A program made the position numbers and the translations under genes. From positions 1-34,210 of the forward strand of contig NZ_JASNJD010000031.1 in the NCBI RefSeq assembly GCF_030164425.1: a DNA stretch of 34,210 nt, in the 5' to 3' direction. The stretch is from Pseudodonghicola flavimaris. Lineage in GTDB: Bacteria; Pseudomonadota; Alphaproteobacteria; Rhodobacterales; Rhodobacteraceae. The notes beneath the pieces are model-generated. The model was given only the letters and a program-made list of their open reading frames with translations. It was not told the DNA's origin and searched no databases. Each line of letters opens with the position of its first letter. Position 1 is the stretch's first letter. This document shows, one piece after another, positions 25,099 to 31,973 of the stretch.

Positions 25099-26085
25099 AT
25101 GTCGGACAGCACCCCGATCCTCGCTCTGCCGTTCCTGGTGCCGAACCAGGCCCAGCCCTTTGTCACCCATAACGGCGCGCTGCGGCGGCTGGACGTTCTG
25201 GTGCAGCTGAGCGTCGCCGCCTTCGGCGCCGAGACCCCGCCCGAGCTGCCGGAGGAGGGCGTGGTCTATGCGCTGGGGCCGGCGCCGGTGGGCGACTGGG
25301 CCGGGCAGGGACAGATGCTGGCGGCCCGGACCGACACCGGCTGGATGTTCATCGCGCCGGTTCCCGGCTGGCGCGGCTGGAGCCGGCAGACGGCTGAGCT
25401 GCGGATCTGGGACGGAACCGCCTGGGTGCTGCCTCGCGCCGCCCCCGACCAGCTGGACGGCATCGGCATCGGCACCGATCATGACCCGGTGAACCGGCTG
25501 GCGGTGAAGGCCGCGGCGACGCTGCTCAGCCATGCCGGCGCCGGCCACCAGCTCAAGATCAACAAGGCCGCGGCCGGCGATACCGCCAGCCTGCTGTTTC
25601 AGTCGGGCTGGACCGGCCACGCCGAACTGGGGCTGGCGGGGGGCACCGACTGGTCGCTGAAGGTCAGCCCCGACGGCAGCAGCTGGATCGAGGCGCTCTC
25701 GGTCGCCGCCGCCAGCGGCAGACTGCGGGTCCCGGCGCTGACGGTGGGCGGCGCCGGTATCGGCGGCGCCGGCATCGGGCTGGCCGACGGAGCCGCCGCC
25801 CAGATCGATCCCGGCCCGCCCACCGGTTTCGCGCTGCTCTCGGCCCGGCCCGACGGTGGCCCCGCCGGCACCGATCTGGGCGCCCTGGTGCATTTCGCCT
25901 GCGCCAGCCCGCCGGCAATCCAGCCGCTCTATGCCGGGGCACTGACGGAAACGACCACCGGCGCGCTGACCGGCAGCAGCGGCCCCGCTGGTCGCCTCAT
26001 CCTCTCGGCCGCCGCCGACGGCCAGCTCTATGTCGAGAATCGCAGCGGCGCGGCGCTGACGGTCTCCCTGCACCTGCTGGGCTGA
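25099..26085 (+). CDS. DUF2793 protein
   Basis: This 328-residue protein starts at an ATG with AAAGGAG seven bases upstream. Its first hundred residues match the DUF2793 domain (LPFLVPNQAQPFVTHNGALRRLDVLVQLSV, then WMFIAPVPGW and LRIWDGTAWV). This domain is common in Rhodobacterales and often lies in phage or gene-transfer-agent tail regions, but also outside them. The remainder is Gly/Ala-rich with beta-strand character, a Gly-Ala repeat (GGAGIGGAGIG) and a C-terminal block GRLILSAAADGQLYVENRSG. There is no signal peptide. No other tail or capsid gene is nearby, so I would not call this a prophage. It is divergent from the RTX gene. Function unknown; a surface-recognition or tail-fibre-like role is a guess. 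Confidence 0.8.
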   Translation: MSDSTPILALPFLVPNQAQPFVTHNGALRRLDVLVQLSVAAFGAETPPELPEEGVVYALGPAPVGDWAGQGQMLAARTDTGWMFIAPVPGWRGWSRQTAELRIWDGTAWVLPRAAPDQLDGIGIGTDHDPVNRLAVKAAATLLSHAGAGHQLKINKAAAGDTASLLFQSGWTGHAELGLAGGTDWSLKVSPDGSSWIEALSVAAASGRLRVPALTVGGAGIGGAGIGLADGAAAQIDPGPPTGFALLSARPDGGPAGTDLGALVHFACASPPAIQPLYAGALTETTTGALTGSSGPAGRLILSAAADGQLYVENRSGAALTVSLHLLG

Positions 26086-26186
26086 CCGCCCCGGGGCGTC
26101 TCTTGTCCGCGCCGCTTTTTCTGGCTGCAAATATCCCCGCCGGAGACAGGCCGCGCAGCGGCCTCGGCATCGGTCCTGATCAGAGC

Positions 26187-26215
26187 CTGCATGCAAAAAT
26201 TAACATAACTATCAT
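26187..26215 (+). promoter_or_regulatory. Possible plus-strand promoter in an AT-rich patch
   Basis: CTGCAT (26187-26192), 17 bases, then TATCAT (26210-26215, five of six matches to TATAAT). The patch around 26190-26220 is strikingly AT-rich for this genome and is bounded by GCATG/CATGC. Transcription would run into the terminator at 26264-26297. The rest of the 26086-26348 gap shows nothing else. Confidence 0.3.
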
Positions 26216-26261
26216 TACATGCCGGTCGCATGGGCGGACCGCCTCACCGGGGGATCAAACG

Positions 26262-26297
26262 AAAAAAGGCAGACAGCCGCAAAGCTGTCTGCCTTTT
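26262..26297 (-). terminator. Strong rho-independent terminator of the yjb-type cluster
   Basis: A perfect 14-bp stem (26264-26277 with 26284-26297, 6-base loop) is followed by TTTTTT on the minus strand, which overlaps the end of the stem. It is 51 bases after the stop of the small gene at 26349. On the plus strand only TTTTC follows, so weaker bidirectional action is possible. Confidence 0.9.
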
Positions 26298-26348
26298 CAA
26301 TCTTTCAGCCGCACGCCTCAGGCGATTGCCCCGGCGTGGATCACCGCC

Positions 26349-26564
26349 TTACTTGGTGGTGGTGGTGCTGCTGTCGTCGTCATCCGACACGATGACACCG
26401 ACGACAATCAGACCGGCCACGATGCCGGCTGCAGCACCAACGGTCAGGCCGGTGCCGGCCAGGATGCCGCCACCACCGGGCGCCGGCGGCGGGGTTTGTT
26501 GGGCCAGAGCGGCGCCGGACATGCCCAGGGTTGCGACGACCATCGCAGCAATCATCTTTTTCAT
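26349..26564 (-). CDS. Small secreted or membrane protein, YjbE-like
   Basis: This 71-residue protein has AGAGGAG nine bases before its ATG. Residues 1-21 form a signal peptide (MKKMIAAMVVATLGMSGAALA, cleavage likely before QQ). A Pro/Gly linker follows (TPPPAPGGGG), then a hydrophobic segment at about 36-59 (LTVGAAAGIVAGLIVVGVIV), and an acidic, threonine-rich tail SDDDDSSTTTTK. E. coli YjbE is a similarly tiny exported protein with a Thr-rich end and is encoded with yjbF and yjbH, which are present just upstream here. I infer a YjbE-type role in exopolysaccharide production; sequence identity is low and composition-driven, so homology is not established. It is the last gene before the terminator. 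Confidence 0.75.
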   Translation of the reverse strand: MKKMIAAMVVATLGMSGAALAQQTPPPAPGGGGILAGTGLTVGAAAGIVAGLIVVGVIVSDDDDSSTTTTK

Positions 26565-26688
26565 AATTCCAAACTCCTCTCGGATACACTTGCCCCAGCC
26601 TTAGCGCAGATTCCCCTTCATTTCAACGCGCGTGAAAGGGGCCTGCGGGGCCTTCCTGCGTTTTTTCGCAGCCGCAGCAAATATGTGT

Positions 26689-27384
26689 CTATTTAATCAC
26701 CCGCCGCAGTTGCAGATAGCCGACCCCGGGGCCGGCCCATTGCCGGGACTGCCACAGGAAGCCATCGCGGGGATCGGCCCAGAAATCGTTCACGATCCGG
26801 CCACCCGCCCCCTCGCAGCTTTGCTGCAGGTGCCGCGTCGCCTGGGACCGGCCCAGGATTTCGATCCGCTCGGGGCCCAGATCGGCCAGGTCGCAGCGCA
26901 GCCGCAGTCCCCGCTCGCGGTTGTCGCCATAGCGGATCTGCTGCGCCAGCGGGCCCGGCGCCGGGCCGGAGCCAGCCATCGGCACGGTGCTGGACAGCAG
27001 GTCGTCGCCCAGCCCCCGGGTCGCGATCACCAGCCCGGCGCGGGTGGTGACGCTGGATTTCTGATCCCCCGACAGCCAGACCTCGATCAGCCCGGGCGTC
27101 GCGTCGTGGCGCGCTTCGGTGCGGAAGAAATAGGCGGAGAGATCGCGGTTCTCGGCAACGAAACCTGTGATCGGCAGGCCGACGGTTTCCAGCTGGGCGC
27201 GGCTGAACGCCGGCGGCGGTGCTGCCTTGCGGCGCTGCAGCAGGCCGCTGACAACCCCCTGGGTCGCCCGGGCCAGCTCCAGCTGGGTCGGCGCCTCCTC
27301 GGTGCCGCGGCTGCAGCCCGACATGGCCAGCATCCCGGCCAGCAGCAGGCCCGCTCCGGCCCGGATATCGAAGAGCGTTCTCAT
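26689..27384 (-). CDS. yjbF: YjbF/GfcB-family outer-membrane lipoprotein
   Basis: This 231-residue protein begins at an ATG (27384) overlapping the YjbH stop (ATGA), which decides the start. The first residues are a lipoprotein signal ending in the lipobox MSGC near residue 24, so it should be lipid-anchored, probably to the outer membrane. The body matches the GfcB/YjbF group of capsule and exopolysaccharide lipoproteins (blocks like ITGFVAENRDLSAYFFRTEAR, VTTRAGLVIATRGLGDDLL and VNDFWADPRDGFLWQSRQW). In E. coli these proteins work with YjbG/GfcC and YjbH/GfcD. A GfcC/YjbG partner is not seen here. The next gene, the small YjbE-like one, is 124 bases further. Confidence 0.85.
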   Translation of the reverse strand: MRTLFDIRAGAGLLLAGMLAMSGCSRGTEEAPTQLELARATQGVVSGLLQRRKAAPPPAFSRAQLETVGLPITGFVAENRDLSAYFFRTEARHDATPGLIEVWLSGDQKSSVTTRAGLVIATRGLGDDLLSSTVPMAGSGPAPGPLAQQIRYGDNRERGLRLRCDLADLGPERIEILGRSQATRHLQQSCEGAGGRIVNDFWADPRDGFLWQSRQWAGPGVGYLQLRRVIK

Positions 27385-29630
27385 TCCCAGACCCTCTCCC
27401 ATCCGGCGTCCAGCCCGCTGCGATGCGCCTCGCGCACCTGGTCATAAAGCCGCCCCGGCACATCCAGCCGCTGGCCGCCGTCCCGCTGCACCGGCCGGAT
27501 CAGCATGCCCATGCCGGACCGGCTGGGCGTGCCCAGCATCCAGTTCAGCGGGATGCGGAAACGGATCCCCTTGTCGAAGGAGCCCTCGCCGAAATCGGCC
27601 GAGGACACATCGGTCAGGGTGAAGAAGCCGCCGACGCTCCAGCCATTGGCGAAGATGCGGTCGAAACTGAAGGTGGCGCCGAAATCGCCGGCCAGATAGC
27701 GGCCGACGTCGAGCTGCGTCTTATAACCACCGCCGAGCTCGTAATAGGCCGAGGCATGGCCGGTGAAGACCTTGTAATCGCGGAAGCTGAACAGCTGATC
27801 GTAATCGCGCTGGATGGCGTAATTCGCCTCGATCCCCAGCGCCAGCCGGCTGCCCACCGGTTTCCACAGCAGCTCCCCCGACAGGCCGCCGAACATCGAT
27901 TCGAAATAGCCGCCGCTGATCCGGGCATAAAGATTGGCCCCCGGCCGCCAGTAGCGCGCGGCATAGAGCTCTTCGATGGTGGTGCCGTGCTGGGCGTATT
28001 TGTCCTGATCGGTGCGCACATGCGGCAGCACAGAATTCGACGCCCGGCCATCCTTGACGTTGCCCCAGACCCGCTGCCGGATCTTGCCGGCGATGCGCCA
28101 GCCCGGCGCCGGCCGGTAGCTCAGCCGCAGATCGACCCCGAGATCGAGCCGGAACGGCAGCGAGGGGTCGAAATAGGACGGAGCGAAATACTGCGCCAGC
28201 GACCAGCTGAAATCGGGATAGAGATCGGGCCCCGGCATCGCCCCGGCCCCCGGCCCGTGCGGTGCGTCGGCATAGGCGGTGACCGCCCGCAGCGCCTGCG
28301 CCGCGTCGCCGTCATATTCCAGTGCCTCGAGATCCGAGCGGCGCAGGATCACCGCCGACAGCGCCATGCCGTTGGCCACCGGCACCAGGCGGAAGGTCTC
28401 GACCGAGGGCGGCAGGCTGGCGGCCAGCGCCCGGGCGGCGCGGCCGACGGCGGCGGCGGCGGGCGTATAGCGCGGGTTGCGATAGCGCAGCTCGGCCTCG
28501 GTGCCGCTCAGCTCCAGCGATTCCAGCACCAGGCCGCTCTTCGTCAGCTCCGCCGCCACCCGGTCGCGCAGGCTCAGCCTGACCTCGGCGCTGTCCACCC
28601 AGTCGGTGGTCCAGGCCTCGGGTGGGCCGGCCCAGTCGCGGCGCGGCTTGATCGGCAACGGCGCCGATTGCTGCATCGGCGTCAGCGGCTGGCGCGGGTT
28701 GAACTGGATCTGCAGGCTGGCCCCGATTTCCGAGCCGTACATATAATAGAGCCCGAGCCGGCTGCTCTCGGTCCACTGATATTCGACGCCGAAGTTGAAG
28801 GGGGACTTCTTCTCGAAGACGGCCGTTTTCTGGGTCTCGGTCACGTAATCGTCCGAGGAATACTCCAGCTTGATCCCGAGCCGGTCGTTCGGCCGCCATT
28901 CCACCCCCCCGAACAGCGCATAGGGGCCGCGGAACCACTGGTCGTAGGAGGGCTCACCGCCGAAATTGGTGGACCCGTCATAGGCCGGGCGATGGCCGAA
29001 GGAGCCGATGTTGTTGTAAGACCCGAGCCGGCCCCAGCCGATGCCGCCGGTCACCACCAGCTGGCCACCGTCGCGGGCGCTGCCCCAGACGGCGGGGGTG
29101 CGCAGCGTCTTGCTGGCGGCGATATATTCCGCGCCGAACAGGCCGGTGCCGCTGAAATCCTGCAGCCCGAGGGTGACCTCGGGGCGGAACCGGGCCTCCT
29201 GCATCAGCCGGAACCGCACGTCGAAGTTGCGGTCGTAATAGGTTTCGAACCCGTACATGTTCCAGTTCTGGATGCCATGATAGCGGAAGCTGATGCCCAT
29301 CCAGGGGGTGGCCTGAAAGCTTAGCGTCACCCGGGTCTGGCCGCCGAAATGCGCCAGCGCGGTGGTGAACTGCCCGTCCGGCGCGGTCTGCCCGGAGGGC
29401 ATGTCGATCACCCCCGGCACGCCGTAGAAGTTCAGGCTGGGCGGCGGCAGCGGTTTGAAGCTCGGCGTCTCCGAGCCGATCTCGGGCGGCAGATAGCGCG
29501 TGGTGTCGCCGATCTCCTGGGCCCGGCCCGGCGACGTCAGGATCGGCAGCGACAGCAGCGCCGCCACGGCCAGCCCGGGAACCTGCCGGAACCGGGCCCG
29601 GCGCGGGAAAAGGGGAATCGGCAAGGTCAT
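27381..29630 (-). CDS. yjbH: YjbH-family outer-membrane exopolysaccharide protein
   Basis: This 749-residue protein has an N-terminal signal peptide (residues 1 to about 37, RARFRQVPGLAVAALLSLPIL then SPGRAQ). The first conserved block is NFYGVPGVIDMPSGQTAPDGQF, characteristic of YjbH/GfcD. Many alternating beta strands follow (for example LGVDLRLSYRPAPGWRIAGK and FNFGVEYQWTESSRLGLYYM), consistent with one or two outer-membrane barrels. The protein is thought to act in export or modification of group 4 capsule-like polysaccharide. It overlaps yjbF by four bases and follows the beta-helix gene by 152 bases that contain no strong terminator. Confidence 0.9.
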   Translation of the reverse strand: MTLPIPLFPRRARFRQVPGLAVAALLSLPILTSPGRAQEIGDTTRYLPPEIGSETPSFKPLPPPSLNFYGVPGVIDMPSGQTAPDGQFTTALAHFGGQTRVTLSFQATPWMGISFRYHGIQNWNMYGFETYYDRNFDVRFRLMQEARFRPEVTLGLQDFSGTGLFGAEYIAASKTLRTPAVWGSARDGGQLVVTGGIGWGRLGSYNNIGSFGHRPAYDGSTNFGGEPSYDQWFRGPYALFGGVEWRPNDRLGIKLEYSSDDYVTETQKTAVFEKKSPFNFGVEYQWTESSRLGLYYMYGSEIGASLQIQFNPRQPLTPMQQSAPLPIKPRRDWAGPPEAWTTDWVDSAEVRLSLRDRVAAELTKSGLVLESLELSGTEAELRYRNPRYTPAAAAVGRAARALAASLPPSVETFRLVPVANGMALSAVILRRSDLEALEYDGDAAQALRAVTAYADAPHGPGAGAMPGPDLYPDFSWSLAQYFAPSYFDPSLPFRLDLGVDLRLSYRPAPGWRIAGKIRQRVWGNVKDGRASNSVLPHVRTDQDKYAQHGTTIEELYAARYWRPGANLYARISGGYFESMFGGLSGELLWKPVGSRLALGIEANYAIQRDYDQLFSFRDYKVFTGHASAYYELGGGYKTQLDVGRYLAGDFGATFSFDRIFANGWSVGGFFTLTDVSSADFGEGSFDKGIRFRIPLNWMLGTPSRSGMGMLIRPVQRDGGQRLDVPGRLYDQVREAHRSGLDAGWERVWE

Positions 29631-29782
29631 GAAAAGGCCTGTCTCTCGGGATCGCGACCGTTACAGCACAAAGCGCCGAAGCGGATCAACGCCCTGTCCC
29701 CCCGCGCCCGCGGCGGGCCGCCCACGCGTGACAGATCCGCCGCAGGGCTGCCCAGCAGACGGGCGGACCCGGGCGCGCGGCC

Positions 29783-31936
29783 TCAGCCGGCAAAGCGCTG
29801 CACCACCCGGCCGCCGATCAGCAGCCGGATCTCGCCCGCCGCATCGTCGAACTCCAGCCCGAAGCGCTGCGGATCGGCCGGCGTCGCCACCGTCAGGCTG
29901 GCCCGGGCCCCCGCCGGCATGGCGATCGACAGGCCGCCGTCGCCAGCGGTCTCGATGGTCAGATCGTCGGCCGTCGCCGCCGGCGCCGCGCGGACCCCGC
30001 TGTCGCCGGTGCGCAGCGCCAGCGCATGCGGATCGGCACCGCGGAACACCGGCGCATCCAGCGCGCCGATCACCAGCTGGCCGTTGGGGGCGGCGATCCG
30101 GGCCTGATCGCCGGCGCCGCCGAAGCGCACCGGCTCGGGATCGCAGAGCCCCAGGAACACCCAGTCGAGCCGCCCGTCCGACACGATGCCTGACAGATGC
30201 TCCGGCGGCCGGGTCCCGGCCCGGCGCTCCTTCTTCTTCTTGCCCGGGGTGAGGTTCTCATAGACCCGCCCGGCCAGCCGCACCCGGTCGCCGCGGCGGA
30301 ACATCTGTCCCGCGACCCAGGGCGCCAGCGCCTGGCCGCCGAAACTGTCGCCGCGCCGGCTGCCGGCATCGGTGAAGCCGATCGCCGCCCCCAGCCCGGG
30401 CGCGGCATAGGTCACCGCCGGCCGGTCGCTGTCCAGCTCGCGGTTCACCGCATGCACCAGCGGCACATCTATGCGGAACCGGTCGCCCCAGCCGCGGTCG
30501 CTCAGGTTGTGGCTGCCATGGTTGAACGTGTCGAAGCTCTCCGCCCAGCCGGCGCCGGTCAGCGGATGACGGCGGAAGTCCACCAGCCGCTTGGGCCGCG
30601 ATTCGACGAACAGCATCACCTCGTCCAGCACGAAGCGCGGCACATCGCCGTCCCGGGTGGGATAGACCGCGAACCAGTAATCCACCGGCGAGGACCACAG
30701 CGAGGAATTCGGCTTCGAGCCCAGCTTGGGCTCGTTGAAATGCACCCCGTGGGCATAGATCTCCATGTGGCAGTTGTCGAAATAGAGACTGTCGAAACTG
30801 TTGTCCTGTGCCAGCGGCCCGGTGACGACGATCCCGGCGTGATAAGGTCGCGGCGGCAGATCGGTGGCATCGTCGATGGGACGGCCGAAATAGGCGCTGA
30901 GCGCCGCGTTCAGCGGCTCGCCACGGGTCTCGGTCTCGCCCATGGCCTTGGTGTAGCGGCCGAGGTAGCGGCGGCAGCCGTTGAAGATATGGCAATGCGC
31001 GAAGGTGCAGTTGGTGCCCTCGACGCGGGCGCATTCGGCCAGCCAGCTCAGCACCGAATGGGTGACCCGCAGATCGCTGTCCTCGCACAGCACGCCGATG
31101 CCGCTGAACCGCGGCGGATCGTAATATTCCACGTCGTTCATGTCGTACTGGCAGATCTGGCAGCGATCGACCCAGACATCGCCGGCGCTGGCCAGCACGC
31201 CGATACCGGCGCATTTGCGGATCACGCAGTTGACCACCCGGGTGTGGGCCCGGCCATGGATGCCGCCGCAGCGGTCGGCACAGTTCAGCTTGAGGTTCTC
31301 GAACTGCACATAGGTCGCCCGCGCGCCGCAGTCGAACAGGAAGTCCGAGGCCGCCGGGCGATACTCCTGATCGCCGACCCGGCCGCGACCGCCGTCCTGC
31401 GCCCAGCCCTCGCCCACTGCCAGGATCGAGAAATCGCGCACCACCGCGCCGCGGTTGCCGGCCCTGAGCCGCAGCGGTTTCGACACCCGGTAGAGCGCAT
31501 TGAGCCCGGAGACCACCACCTGCATGCCGAAGACGCCGGGCACGCCATCGTCCCAGCCGCTGCGCATCGCCAGATCCGCGGCGTAATCCAGCGCCGCCTG
31601 CAGCAGCGCGGTATCGTCCTGCGACAGATCGCCGAAATGCTGCGGCGTGATCAACCCGAAGGGCGACCAGCGCCGCCCGTCGGCGGTTTGCAGCGCCTGA
31701 CCGGCGGGATCGGCGACATAGCACAGGCCGCGGATGAACAGATGCGTCTCACCGGCCGCCGGTGTCGCCGCCGCCGCCTCGGCCCGGGTGGCGAAGACCG
31801 CAGCCTCGATCCCCGCCGCCGCCAGCGGCGCGGCGGCCAGACCGGTCAGCAGCCGGCGCCGGGCGGGATCGGGGGCAGGATCGGAAACGGCGGAGGGTTC
31901 TTCGGGGGGGACCCGGTGGCGAAGGGGAGGGATCAT
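29783..31936 (-). CDS. Tat-signal right-handed beta-helix protein, possible polysaccharide-acting enzyme
   Basis: This 717-residue protein has ARRRLLTGLAAAPLAAAG near residues 25-42, a likely twin-arginine signal, with a probable cleavage after ATRAEAA. Residues about 70-460 look like a pectate-lyase-type beta-helix: repeated short strands with turns (GGIHGRAHTRVVNCVIRKC, GVLASAGDVWVDRCQI, GVLCEDSDLRVTHSVLSWL). From about residue 545 a short module (APWVAGQMFRRGDRVRLAG then RVYENLTP) resembles carbohydrate-binding modules of the ChtBD3/CBM5 type. A lysine-rich stretch (GKKKKERRAG) follows and a beta-rich C-terminal domain ends the protein. It is 37 bases downstream of the capD-like gene, so it probably acts on the same glycan as lyase, hydrolase, epimerase or adhesin. 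No catalytic residues can be assigned. Confidence 0.75.
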   Translation of the reverse strand: MIPPLRHRVPPEEPSAVSDPAPDPARRRLLTGLAAAPLAAAGIEAAVFATRAEAAAATPAAGETHLFIRGLCYVADPAGQALQTADGRRWSPFGLITPQHFGDLSQDDTALLQAALDYAADLAMRSGWDDGVPGVFGMQVVVSGLNALYRVSKPLRLRAGNRGAVVRDFSILAVGEGWAQDGGRGRVGDQEYRPAASDFLFDCGARATYVQFENLKLNCADRCGGIHGRAHTRVVNCVIRKCAGIGVLASAGDVWVDRCQICQYDMNDVEYYDPPRFSGIGVLCEDSDLRVTHSVLSWLAECARVEGTNCTFAHCHIFNGCRRYLGRYTKAMGETETRGEPLNAALSAYFGRPIDDATDLPPRPYHAGIVVTGPLAQDNSFDSLYFDNCHMEIYAHGVHFNEPKLGSKPNSSLWSSPVDYWFAVYPTRDGDVPRFVLDEVMLFVESRPKRLVDFRRHPLTGAGWAESFDTFNHGSHNLSDRGWGDRFRIDVPLVHAVNRELDSDRPAVTYAAPGLGAAIGFTDAGSRRGDSFGGQALAPWVAGQMFRRGDRVRLAGRVYENLTPGKKKKERRAGTRPPEHLSGIVSDGRLDWVFLGLCDPEPVRFGGAGDQARIAAPNGQLVIGALDAPVFRGADPHALALRTGDSGVRAAPAATADDLTIETAGDGGLSIAMPAGARASLTVATPADPQRFGLEFDDAAGEIRLLIGGRVVQRFAG

Positions 31937-31973
31937 CGTGCGGGTCTCCGGGGAGGGTTGCTGAGCAGGCCGG

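Noticed and set aside
26650..26676. Hairpin CTGCG-TTTTTT-CGCAG between yjbF and the small gene.
   Set aside because: The T/A-run is in the loop and not after the stem, and the stem is only five base pairs, so I do not call a terminator.
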